From NCBI GenBank assembly GCA_028875125.1, contig JAPPGC010000095.1, forward strand, positions 1 to 64,000: a stretch of 64,000 nucleotides of DNA, given 5' to 3'. Made by a program: the position numbers and the translations under genes. The notes below the pieces were generated by a model, which was not told the origin of the DNA, made no database searches, and saw nothing but the letters and a program-made list of their open reading frames with translations. This DNA is from Bacteroidota bacterium. GTDB taxonomy: Bacteria > Bacteroidota > Rhodothermia > Rhodothermales > Bin80. This document shows, piece after piece, positions 10,484 through 19,997 of this stretch; within the stretch, counting starts at the first letter, position 1, and each line of letters opens with the position of its first letter.

Positions 10484-12187
10484 ATGGTGCGCTATTGTGC
10501 TGCGGTATTTACCGCGTTAATTCTGTTTGCAGGCTCGGTATCGGGCCAAGCCGGGCGTATTCCGGTTGCGGCTGACAGCGGTATGGTCGTTTCCAGTCAC
10601 TATCTGGCATCACAAGTGGGGATGGAAGTGCTCCGTGATGGGGGCAATTCCGTGGACGCTGCCATAGCAACAGCCTTTGCACTGGCCGTAACATTACCAT
10701 CGGCGGGTAACATAGGTGGAGGAGGATTTCTGGTGTACCACGGTGCAGATGGTTATGTAACCAGTTTCAATTTCAGGGAGAAAGCTCCATTGGCAGCTAC
10801 TGCAACCATGTTCCTGGGGCCTGATGGTAAAATTAAAGATAACTCCAACCATGAAGGTCCCCTTTCGGTTGGTGTGCCCGGCACAGTTGCAGGCCTTTGG
10901 CTTGCCCATCAGCGTCTGGGCAGTGCTGACTGGAGCGCCCTTTTAGAGCCGGCAATCCAGTTGGCCGCAGAAGGTTTCCCTTCTACGCGTGCAATGCAGG
11001 GCTTCCTGGGACATCTTGCGCAGACGTCTTCCCCTCTGTACTCGGCTACTCGCCAAGCCTTCCTTAAAAACGGAACTGACGTTTTTGAGCCTGGAGAAAT
11101 CTGGCAACAGCCCGACTTGGCAGCTTCTCTGGAACGTATTCGGGATCATGGACACGATGGCTTCTATGACGGCGAGACCGCACGACTTTTAAGCGAATTC
11201 ATGGCCCGGCACAACGGGCTTATCACCATGGAGGACCTAGCATCATACGAGGCGGAGGAGCAGGCACCCATACACGGCACCTTTGGTGAGTATGACATTT
11301 ATTCCATGAGCCCGCCCAGCAGCGGAGGGGTGGCACTGGTCACCATGCTAAACATTCTCGAACCCTATGATCTATCAGCGCTGGGACATAATTCCGCACA
11401 GTACCTGCATCTGGTGACCGAGGCGATGCGGCGTGCATTCGCTGACCGTGCGGAGCACCTGGGAGACCCAAATTTCAACCCGGATATGCCGATTGAACGC
11501 CTCATCAGCAAAGCCCACGCAGATAAGCTAAGAGAGTCCATCAATGACACACAAGCCTCCAAAAGCGACCCTGAACAGCTAAGCCAACTATATTTTCCGA
11601 CTGAAAGTGAAGAGACCACGCACCTGTCCGTCGTTGACGCTGCGGGAAATGCGGTTTCGCTGACCTACACACTTGAACACAGCTATGGATCTCAGATCGT
11701 AGCCGACGGAACGGGCTTTCTGCTCAACAATGAAATGGGGGACTTTAACCCGATCCCAGGCCACACGGATACAAATGGATACATCGGCACGCCGCCCAAC
11801 CTCGCTGCCCCACAAAAACGGATGCTGAGCAGCATGACCCCAACCATCGTAGCACAGGATGGTAAACCATTTCTGGTCGTAGGAACCCCTGGAGGGCGTA
11901 CAATCATTAATACCGTCCTCCAGATAATCCTGAACGTCCTGACCTTCGAGATGAATGTAGCGCAGGCTGTAGAATCTTCACGGATTCACCATCAATGGCT
12001 CCCGGATGTCACTAGCTTTGAGTCATTAGGGATTTCGCCGGATACGAAACGCCTTTACGAAGTCAAGGGACATACTGTACGTTATCGAGGCTCTCAGGGG
12101 CGTGCACATTGCATAATGATTAGAGACGATACATTCTACGGTGCTGCGGATTCACGCAGTTACGACGGGCGAGCCATCGGCTTCTGA
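10484..12187 (+). CDS. ggt: Gamma-glutamyltransferase
   Basis: Signal peptide from MVRYCAAVF; HYLASQVGMEVLRDGGNSVDAAIATAFAL; TTHLSVVDAAGNAVSLTYTLEHSYGS (autoprocessing Thr region); TPGGRTIINTVLQIILNVL. Confidence 0.92.
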   Translation: MVRYCAAVFTALILFAGSVSGQAGRIPVAADSGMVVSSHYLASQVGMEVLRDGGNSVDAAIATAFALAVTLPSAGNIGGGGFLVYHGADGYVTSFNFREKAPLAATATMFLGPDGKIKDNSNHEGPLSVGVPGTVAGLWLAHQRLGSADWSALLEPAIQLAAEGFPSTRAMQGFLGHLAQTSSPLYSATRQAFLKNGTDVFEPGEIWQQPDLAASLERIRDHGHDGFYDGETARLLSEFMARHNGLITMEDLASYEAEEQAPIHGTFGEYDIYSMSPPSSGGVALVTMLNILEPYDLSALGHNSAQYLHLVTEAMRRAFADRAEHLGDPNFNPDMPIERLISKAHADKLRESINDTQASKSDPEQLSQLYFPTESEETTHLSVVDAAGNAVSLTYTLEHSYGSQIVADGTGFLLNNEMGDFNPIPGHTDTNGYIGTPPNLAAPQKRMLSSMTPTIVAQDGKPFLVVGTPGGRTIINTVLQIILNVLTFEMNVAQAVESSRIHHQWLPDVTSFESLGISPDTKRLYEVKGHTVRYRGSQGRAHCIMIRDDTFYGAADSRSYDGRAIGF

Positions 12188-12192
12188 CGAAC

Positions 12193-13536
12193 ATGTCCCA
12201 ACCTCCAAAACTCAGGCGAGTCCTGACCACGATTGACACCACAGCCGTACTCATCGGCATAACGATCGGGGCTGGTATCTTTGCTGTTCCGCAGCAAATA
12301 GCGCTGAACATGAGCTCGTTCAGCCAGATTATTTGGCTCTGGGTGGGTTGCGGCGCCCTTGCATTTGTTGGTCACCTCATCTATGCAGAGCTTGGCACAC
12401 GCCTGCCTGCTACTGGTGGAGAGTATGTGTATATCAATAAAGCCTTTGGGCCACTGGCTGGATTCATTTTTGGATGGGCGCAGATTTTTATTATCCGCTC
12501 CAGTCCACTGGCAGGCCTGTCATTGGTCACAGTTGCTTACTTCGAATTCTTCGTAGAACTGCTCCCCTGGCAGGAGACTGTTCTGGCACTGTGTATTATT
12601 GCTGCCCTTGGCTACCTGAACTATACAGGGATCCAATACGCCAAGATCTACCAGAATTTTTCGACCGTGGCCAAGGTCGGTGGGCTGCTGCTTCTGGTTA
12701 TCATTGGCCTTATCGCACTCCCTGGCAGTGAAAATAAACTTGGTGAGACCGCTGCAAGCCAAAGTCAACTCGGGTTCACCGGAAGTTTAGCTGATACCAT
12801 TCTTCTGATCCTGTTTGCTATGGTCGGCTGGGAACGAACCGGGTACGCCGCAGGCGAAATGAAAAACCCGAACCGCTCCCTTCCACGCGCACTATTCATG
12901 GGATTTGTTGTCGTGTTCGTTATTTACCTGGCCATAAACTTTGTCTACCACGGCATTCTAGGATTAGAAGCCATACGTGAAACGAACCGTGTGGGTGCAG
13001 ATCTAGCAACCGTACTTATGGGGCCTGTCGGCGCAGGGGCCATTGCGATCCTGATAATGATTTCAGCAACGGGAAGCGTAAACGGGACGATTATTGCCGC
13101 ACCGCGGGTTTACTATGCCATGGCAAAAGATGGTCTCTTCTTCCGCTGGCTCAACTATGTGCATCCAACTTACCGCACACCATCACGGGCTGTCCTGCTT
13201 CAATGCGGTTGGGGAGCGGTCATATTGTTGGTCCGTGGCTCATTTGAGTCAATTGCAACCGGTATGGTGTTCGTTATTCTGATCTTCTACGCAGTCACCA
13301 CGGCAGCACTATTTGTTTTGAGACACCGCAAGGTCGGCGAGTATAATTCGGTGTTCAAGGTGCCCGGCTATCCTGTACTTCCCGCGCTTTACTTTGTCTT
13401 GCTCGTGGTTCTAATTCTAGGCCGCGGCATACTGGATTGGCAGCAATCTTTGATTGACCTGTCCTTTGTGCTCTCCGGCCTGCCGGCAGCCGCGTATTTC
13501 TTTTGGAGACGTCGTGTGAATGCCCAGGCTTCGTAG
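12193..13536 (+). CDS. APC-family amino acid permease
   Basis: TTAVLIGITIGAGIFAVPQQIA, about 12 hydrophobic segments, APRVYYAMAKDGLFF. Confidence 0.9.
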   Translation: MSQPPKLRRVLTTIDTTAVLIGITIGAGIFAVPQQIALNMSSFSQIIWLWVGCGALAFVGHLIYAELGTRLPATGGEYVYINKAFGPLAGFIFGWAQIFIIRSSPLAGLSLVTVAYFEFFVELLPWQETVLALCIIAALGYLNYTGIQYAKIYQNFSTVAKVGGLLLLVIIGLIALPGSENKLGETAASQSQLGFTGSLADTILLILFAMVGWERTGYAAGEMKNPNRSLPRALFMGFVVVFVIYLAINFVYHGILGLEAIRETNRVGADLATVLMGPVGAGAIAILIMISATGSVNGTIIAAPRVYYAMAKDGLFFRWLNYVHPTYRTPSRAVLLQCGWGAVILLVRGSFESIATGMVFVILIFYAVTTAALFVLRHRKVGEYNSVFKVPGYPVLPALYFVLLVVLILGRGILDWQQSLIDLSFVLSGLPAAAYFFWRRRVNAQAS

Positions 13537-13670
13537 TCCATCAAATATCTCACCTCACTGGGCACGCCTAGTCTTCGCCCACTTGCCTACGGTTCGAGCC
13601 GCGGTCGAGGTGATCAATGCCTTGGATAAGGCGTTACCGGTAACCTTATTACCAAAGTGACCACACCATT

Positions 13671-14732
13671 TTGCATCAGCCGCTTCGCATTTTAGTCACG
13701 GGGGGCGCCGGCTTTATCGGCGCAAATTTTCTGCACCTCATGGTTCCTCGGTTCCCCGAAACGACTATTGTCAACCTTGACAAATTGACCTATGCAGGAA
13801 ATCTTCAAAGCCTGCGTGCGATAGAGAGCGCTCCGAACTACACCTTTGTACATGGAGATATCTGCGACCTGGACCTGCTGCAACGATTATTTGCGCAATA
13901 CGGATTTACAACGGTTGTGCATTTTGCAGCAGAGAGCCATGTCGACCGATCAATCCATGCGCCCATTGATTTTGTAAAATCAAATGTGGAGGGCACCGTC
14001 TTTCTTTTGCAAGCTGCACGAGCTGCCTGGTCTGGTTCTGATCAACAGCAATATCGCTTTTTGCATGTGTCTACGGATGAGGTTTTTGGAGCGCTTGGAG
14101 CATCCGGCAAGTTTACGATTGATACGACCTATGCCCCCCGCTCGCCTTATGCTGCCTCCAAAGCTGCGGCGGATCACTTCGTTCGTGCATATTCGACTAC
14201 ATACAACCTTCCAGTGGTAATCTCGAACTGCTCCAACAACTACGGACCCTTCCAATTTCCAGAAAAACTCATCCCATTGGCAATCGTTCGTGCCCTCGAA
14301 ATGGCACCAATCCCCGTATACTCCCGGGGGGAAAATGTTCGTGACTGGCTTCACGTCGAGGATCACTGTGAGGCGCTCGCACTTATGCTGCATTGTGGCT
14401 TAAACGGAGAAACTTATTTGGTGGGAGGCAGCGGAGAATGCTCCAACCTGGAACTGCTTCGCCTCTTGCTCACTATTGTAGATGAAGAATTGGACCGACC
14501 GGAAGGAACCAGCTGGAGTCTCATAACTTTCGTCAAGGACCGTCCGGGACACGACTATCGGTATGCAATTGATGCCAGTAAGCTCATCACTGACTTGGGT
14601 TGGAAGCCCGATCACACGCTTGCAGCAGGACTTCGTACGACCGTCAGGTGGTATCTGGCAAATAGACCCTGGCTTAAGGCTGTCATGGATGAGTCCTACC
14701 GTACGTATCTGCAAAAGCAGTACTCAGAATGA
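13671..14732 (+). CDS. rfbB: dTDP-glucose 4,6-dehydratase
   Basis: ILVTGGAGFIGANFLHLM; HVSTDEVFGALG; TTYAPRSPYAASKAAADHFVRAY; SNCSNNYGPFQFPEKLIPL. TTG start. Confidence 0.9.
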   Translation: MHQPLRILVTGGAGFIGANFLHLMVPRFPETTIVNLDKLTYAGNLQSLRAIESAPNYTFVHGDICDLDLLQRLFAQYGFTTVVHFAAESHVDRSIHAPIDFVKSNVEGTVFLLQAARAAWSGSDQQQYRFLHVSTDEVFGALGASGKFTIDTTYAPRSPYAASKAAADHFVRAYSTTYNLPVVISNCSNNYGPFQFPEKLIPLAIVRALEMAPIPVYSRGENVRDWLHVEDHCEALALMLHCGLNGETYLVGGSGECSNLELLRLLLTIVDEELDRPEGTSWSLITFVKDRPGHDYRYAIDASKLITDLGWKPDHTLAAGLRTTVRWYLANRPWLKAVMDESYRTYLQKQYSE

Positions 14733-15472
14733 AGCTGCTCCTATTTGATATCGACGGAACGCTTGTCAAGCCTATTGGATCAGGCCGAGAGCATATTGAA
14801 TATGTACTCAGCAAACTCTGCGGTAAGCCAATCTCCACCGAGAGGGTGTCATTTTCTGGTCGCACTGACCCACAAATTCTGGAAGAGACCTTGACATTGG
14901 CCGGCCTTGAGTCAAAAAAGATTTCCGACTTGCTGCCGGTCGCACTGGCACGGTATTCGGATCACGCTACCTATGCCTCGAACGAAGTGCATCCCTCAGA
15001 TGGTGTGCGAGCACTCCTTGAACATCTGCGAACCATCAAAACTGTGCAGCTTGCACTGCTGACCGGCAATGTTCGCCTCACTGCTTATCGTAAACTGGCT
15101 GCGGCCTGGATGGATCACTTATTCCCATTTGGTGCGTTCGGGTGCGATCACGCCGATCGAAACCGACTTCCGGCTATTGCTGCTGCCCGAGCCCTTGAAT
15201 ACTGTGGAAAGGCGTTTCCTGGACACGAAATCGTAATTATTGGCGACTCCGTACACGACATAACCTGTGGACTGGACATTGGCGCCTTGTCCGTCGCCGT
15301 GGCGACCGGCTACACGAGTTACCAGGATCTCAAATCGGCAAATCCAGACGTGCTGCTACGAGACCTTACGGATATTGATCTCTTTTGCAACCAAATCGGC
15401 ATCAACAAACAACCAGGAATCAAAAAGAACAGCTACACCAGTGGGACTCTATGTGATCGGACTGTCCATTGA
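14729..15472 (+). CDS. HAD-family hydrolase
   Basis: MKLLLFDIDGTLV (motif I), ALLTGN (motif II), IIGDSVHDITCG (motif IV); ATGA overlap with rfbB. Confidence 0.85.
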   Translation: MKLLLFDIDGTLVKPIGSGREHIEYVLSKLCGKPISTERVSFSGRTDPQILEETLTLAGLESKKISDLLPVALARYSDHATYASNEVHPSDGVRALLEHLRTIKTVQLALLTGNVRLTAYRKLAAAWMDHLFPFGAFGCDHADRNRLPAIAAARALEYCGKAFPGHEIVIIGDSVHDITCGLDIGALSVAVATGYTSYQDLKSANPDVLLRDLTDIDLFCNQIGINKQPGIKKNSYTSGTLCDRTVH

Positions 15473-15489
15473 GACCAACCACACGAATA

Positions 15490-15592
15490 CCGGACCGATT
15501 AGCAGTCGAAGCCGCCAAGTCGCATCTCCATAAGTCGAGTCAGATCGTTCTGATGTAGATTACGAAAAACATAGCGCCTCATGGGCTCTTCC
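15490..15592. repeat. Dispersed imperfect repeat, copy B; overlaps the start codon of the 15581 CDS
   Basis: Same conserved blocks as 4233-4331 (gattagcagtcgaagccgccaag ... gaaaaacatagcgcctcatgggctcttcc). Confidence 0.6.
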
Positions 15593-17116
15593 TTAAAGTA
15601 TACGATCGCGTTTCTCGAATTACTTGCCCTGTTCCTTGTTATCACGTTCTTTGCGACCTTCCAGGCTGAGGGTCAGGCGACGCCACCATTTCGTGGGACT
15701 GTTTGGGTCACTCCGGACATACTTGTCTCGTCTGATCCGACGTCTTTTGATACACTAACCTATCTTGGGCGCGGAATGCGGGAAGTGTATGACCGACGTA
15801 TTAGCCGATGGGTCACGGTCAATGCCTACCTCTTTGATGCGAAATTCGGCGCACGAACGATGGAATTCCAGGTGAATCCTGAGTTCGGTAGCGTCGTGGC
15901 TGCACGCACGGAAGTCAACAAGTTCACGGAGGCAATCGGACGGTTGCCGAAGGCTCTATTGTCGCATCTCCGAGAAGTAGAAGTCAATGCTGGCCAAGGA
16001 TTATTCGGGGGCAGTTCTCACAATGGGAGCATATTGATCCACACCGAGGATCCCGTCACAGATTTGGCCATCCGAGAGGGATTTCTTGAGGAAGTCCTAT
16101 TTCACGAAGCAGCCCATGTGTCGCTTGATATGCCGCATGCCGAGTCTGCCGATTGGATGGCTGCACAGGTTGTAGACGGTACCTTCATTTCTGACTACGC
16201 ACGCAACTATCCGCGGAGAGAAGATGTTGCGGAGACTATTCTTATGTACTTCGCGGTCCGGTACATGCCAGACCGATTGTCATCGCAGGTTCATCATTCG
16301 ATTGTTACCACGATACCACATCGCATCGACTACTTTGTCGGACAACAACTAGACATGTCGCCGTATGCGCGGGCCAGCCTGACCATGTCGAGCAACATTG
16401 CTGACCGAATCTTCACAGTTGGCACGGCGATCCGACCTCTGGCGCTGCCCACCGCCCAAGGCGGTGTTGGCCCCTATACCTACACTTTGACGCCCACGCT
16501 GCCGGCGGGCCTCTCATTAGATGCCACCACGCGCACCATCACCGGGACGCCGACGGTGGTCACAACTGCAACGACATACACGTACACGGCCACCGACGCA
16601 AATGGTGCCTCCGCCAGTCAGCAATTCACAATTGAGGTCCATTCAAGAATAGCTCTACCCGGCAATATTGCCAACCAGGCATTTGCGCGGGCGCAACGTA
16701 TAACGCCCCTTGTATTGCCCGAAGCCACCGGCGGCGCGTCGCCGATTACGTATAGTCTGACCCCTGCGCTACCGACGGGACTTTCCTTTAATGCCGCCAC
16801 GCGCACCATCAGCGGGACGCCGATGGTGGTCACGACTACCACGCAATACGCGTACACGGCCACCGACGCGAATGGTGCCTCCGCCAGCCAGCAGTTCAAC
16901 ATTGAAGTGTATTCTCCTGTACATGCAGAGCAAGCTTCCTTGCCGGAATCCTTCACGGTGCGTGGCAACTACCCCAATCCGTTCCGGCATGCCACGCGGC
17001 TTGTGTTTGATCTTCCCTGGCGTGCACGTGTGAGCGTTGAAGTAATGGACTTGATGGGGCGACGCGTCGCCGCAACGCCTGTCAGCGAATTGGCTGCCGG
17101 TTGGGGCGCAGCATAG
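15581..17116 (+). CDS. Secreted protein with HExxH motif, two He_PIG/Ig-like repeats and a frameshift-truncated T9SS C-terminal domain
   Basis: FHEAAHVSLD...YPRREDVAETILMYFAVRY; two near-identical 90-aa units ending TYTATDANGASASQQF; RGNYPNPFRHATRLVFDLPWRARVSVEVMDLMGRRV. Reading frame continues in another frame to 17226. Confidence 0.8.
   Translation: MGSSLKYTIAFLELLALFLVITFFATFQAEGQATPPFRGTVWVTPDILVSSDPTSFDTLTYLGRGMREVYDRRISRWVTVNAYLFDAKFGARTMEFQVNPEFGSVVAARTEVNKFTEAIGRLPKALLSHLREVEVNAGQGLFGGSSHNGSILIHTEDPVTDLAIREGFLEEVLFHEAAHVSLDMPHAESADWMAAQVVDGTFISDYARNYPRREDVAETILMYFAVRYMPDRLSSQVHHSIVTTIPHRIDYFVGQQLDMSPYARASLTMSSNIADRIFTVGTAIRPLALPTAQGGVGPYTYTLTPTLPAGLSLDATTRTITGTPTVVTTATTYTYTATDANGASASQQFTIEVHSRIALPGNIANQAFARAQRITPLVLPEATGGASPITYSLTPALPTGLSFNAATRTISGTPMVVTTTTQYAYTATDANGASASQQFNIEVYSPVHAEQASLPESFTVRGNYPNPFRHATRLVFDLPWRARVSVEVMDLMGRRVAATPVSELAAGWGAA
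16381..16912 (+). repeat. Two tandem 270-bp repeats encoding Ig-like (He_PIG) domains
   Basis: gtacacggccaccgacgc(a/g)aatggtgcctccgccag recurs at a 270-bp offset (about 16581 and 16851). Confidence 0.75.
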
Positions 17117-17536
17117 AGCTAAGCACATATTCGGCTACTTCTTCCGGAGTATACGTGTACCGGGTGCATATCGCGTCGCCGGCGGGTGATGCCGTTCACA
17201 CGGGTCGGTTTGTGCGCATCCGATGAAGGATTCGAATGGAGCCGTTTGGCACAAGGAGGTTGGCAAATATGATACCCATGAGCGTATTGCAAAAAACATT
17301 ATTTGCCTCCAATCCCCGTCTATTTCGGGACATAAGTTGTCCTAATTTGTCTGTACTTCGTGAAGGATCGGGATAGGCTCGCTGCTCTTTACAATCCTGC
17401 CAGTGATTCGTTACACGTGAAGCCGCGACGTGGTGAATTTTGTCCACGATGGGTGCGGATTTCCCGCGCCTATCCCATGATTCCTGTGATTCAGAACCTT
17501 TAGATTCTGTATTTCGGCGCTGGATGATCTGGTCTG

Positions 17537-18330
17537 CTAGATCATGCGCAGTAGTCGATGCACGGCAAGTACCACCACGCCGAATGTGAGATGGCACAAG
17601 ACCTTCTGATAGCCGCACACCCGGACATGACGTGCCCAAAACTCGTCATAGAGGCTTCAAAGCTCGCTGCTCTGCCTCTAAGAAAACAACTTTTCACCAT
17701 GAAACTACAGGAAACCTGCTACTGTAGTAAGCTTTGTTGTCAACAGTAGAAAGTTTTGTCGTTGAACAGCGCTGTGCCTGCGGTTCACGGGTATATGTTG
17801 CTTTTCGATTGCGCGGATTCGTAACAATGATCAAGACATGCTTCAATTTACGACTGTGTGCTTGAATCCCTTTTGCGTCATACGCGCTGTCCATGAGATC
17901 ATAGCAGTTGGTCACCCGTTGCTTCGTCATGGTCGCTAACGGAATGGCGGCCTGACTATCGTGCAACTAGGCAAAAGAAACCGGACAACTGATCGGAACC
18001 CCGACGTCTGCCACAACCATGTGCAGCGTATAGCCCGTCCACTTCTGCGTTTATCCTGTCGCCTTCTTCCTATATCCAACCGTACAGTCACTGGGTAAAT
18101 CGCCCAACATCTGCGCCAGGCCCATCGTGGACTGGACTCCCAAGCGACTGGGGGCTTGGGTCGTTCTTCTCGCTTCTTCGGACGTCCGTGCTTGCGTTTC
18201 TTCGGTAGAGAGTCCCCCCGCCTTGATTTTCGGCCCAAAACAAACCATTATTGGGCCGCTCGGGACAGAAACAAGCCTCGGAAAACCTCGTTGATTCGAC
18301 ACAGATTCATCAATCAGAACCAGAGACCGC
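17537..18330 (-). pseudogene. Decayed DDE-type IS transposase
   Basis: Minus-strand fragments in several frames: GYTLHMVVADVGVPISC; LHDSQAAIPLATMTKQRVTNCYDLMDSAYDAKGIQAHSRKLKHVLIIVTNPRNRK; then RHVRVCGYQKVLCHLTFGVVVLAVHRLLRMI-stop at 17537. Multiple frameshifts/stops. Confidence 0.7.
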
Positions 18331-18444
18331 AAAAGACTAAATGCGCGAAAATTTCCCCGGATTCGGATTATTGTAAGAGGCTCAAGGGTGATTTAGATTT
18401 GTATGTCTCCTTATCAGTACAAACATACTCCACTCGGTAGATTT

Positions 18445-19629
18445 CTACGACCGCAGCAGATCAGGCTGCGAAAACAGTAGGGCCATTTCGCGGAGTCCGA
18501 TGACTTCGATTGATTTCCCGACCGGATAGCGTTCTTCGCCCGCATACACTACAAAGGCACGCTCCGGCTCAATATCACTAATGGCACTGTGGAACCCTTT
18601 GCCGAGGCTTGGGGTAAGTGAGCGCTTGATTTCTATGGCTATGGGCCGTTGGAATCCGGGAATCTCCAGTACAAGGTCAAGTTCAGCTCCCGCGGACGTT
18701 CGGTAAAAGCTGGCACGCGTTCGCGGGTAAGCATCAGAAAGAAGATTCTCAATTACAAATCCTTCCCAACTGGCTCCGACGACGGGGTGTCCTACAAGGT
18801 CGTGAAACTGTTTGATGCCTAAGAGAGCATGCATCAGGCCGCTGTCGCGGACGTAGATCTTGGGAGACCTGACAAGCCGCTTGCGCGTGTTCGCCGAATA
18901 GGGTGTAAGTCGCCGTACGAGAAGTAAGCGAGTCAGTACATCAATGTACTGAGATACGGAGGGGGCACTCATGGCTAGGTTGCTCGCCAACTGTGCCATG
19001 TTCAGGAGTCCCCCCTGGCTGTGAGCCAACATGATCCAGAATCGTTCGAGGGTTTTAGCAGGTATTCGAACCTGCACAAATTCCGCCAAATCACGCTCCA
19101 GATACGTGCGAATGAAACTCTGGCGGAATACCAGGCTATCCTCGTCAGTGACTGCGAGGTAACTGTCTGGAAAACCGCCACGAACCCATAGAGAATCCTG
19201 GGCATTCACGTCCGTTTCAAGGACACTGAGAGGATTGAGAGACACAAATTCGATTCGACCCGCCAGACTCTCTCCAGGCTGTTTAAGCAGATCCATAGTT
19301 GCTGACCCGATGACGAGAAACCTCCCGGTTCTCAGGCCGCGCCGCCTCCCTTCGTCTATGAGACCGCGCAATTCAGAAAATAGATCAGGCACACGATGGA
19401 TTTCGTCCAGAATCACAAGTCGATCTTTGTAACGACGCAGATACCACCTAGGGTCAATCAGCCGTGCCCGATCACTGCCGGACTGCAGGTCGAGATACAG
19501 TGCTTCAGTCATGCCTGCAATCTCCAAGGCCAGCGTAGTCTTGCCCACTTGGCGGGGCCCAAGCAGTGCCGTGGTTGCCTGTCGATTCAGTGCTTTACGC
19601 ACCTGCGGTAATGCGTTACGGGACAACAT
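18445..19629 (-). CDS. AAA ATPase with DUF4143 C-terminal domain
   Basis: TALLGPRQVGKTTLALEI (Walker A), RLVILDEIHRVPDLFSELRGLID, GSATMDLL; C-terminal PKIYVRDSGLMHALLGI, VGASWEGFVIENLL, AELDLVLE. Confidence 0.9.
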   Translation of the reverse strand: MLSRNALPQVRKALNRQATTALLGPRQVGKTTLALEIAGMTEALYLDLQSGSDRARLIDPRWYLRRYKDRLVILDEIHRVPDLFSELRGLIDEGRRRGLRTGRFLVIGSATMDLLKQPGESLAGRIEFVSLNPLSVLETDVNAQDSLWVRGGFPDSYLAVTDEDSLVFRQSFIRTYLERDLAEFVQVRIPAKTLERFWIMLAHSQGGLLNMAQLASNLAMSAPSVSQYIDVLTRLLLVRRLTPYSANTRKRLVRSPKIYVRDSGLMHALLGIKQFHDLVGHPVVGASWEGFVIENLLSDAYPRTRASFYRTSAGAELDLVLEIPGFQRPIAIEIKRSLTPSLGKGFHSAISDIEPERAFVVYAGEERYPVGKSIEVIGLREMALLFSQPDLLRS

Positions 19630-19780
19630 CCTTGTAAATATCGAATCATATTTTCGATTTGCACGGATAAGCGATTAACTATATAAGTTGTTTCCGTCTG
19701 TAGGCAATAGAGTTATACATTTCTCAACAATTAACGCACATGATTATCAGGGGGCATCAGAGAGCTGAATAAGTCTGCCG

Positions 19781-19837
19781 TGGCTGTGAAAACCGATGCC
19801 TCGGCATCACAAGGGCTACACCAAAACCTTGTAGCCC
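19781..19837 (-). terminator. Tandem hairpins, possible terminator of the PTP gene
   Basis: Inverted repeats gatgcc-tc-ggcatc and gggctaca-(9 nt)-tgtagccc downstream of the minus-strand PTP stop; only a short T tract. Confidence 0.35.
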
Positions 19838-19997
19838 AAGTTCACCGTGCGCATAGAAAGACGCTTCTCTTTGGCCAATGTGAACCCCGCCGAATATAAT
19901 ACCCGTTGTTCGTGTGAAGATTACGCGTCTTATTAGAAAAAATCAGCCCGAATACATCTCGGCACACTGATCTTCTGTAGGAACTAGCATAACTAAT

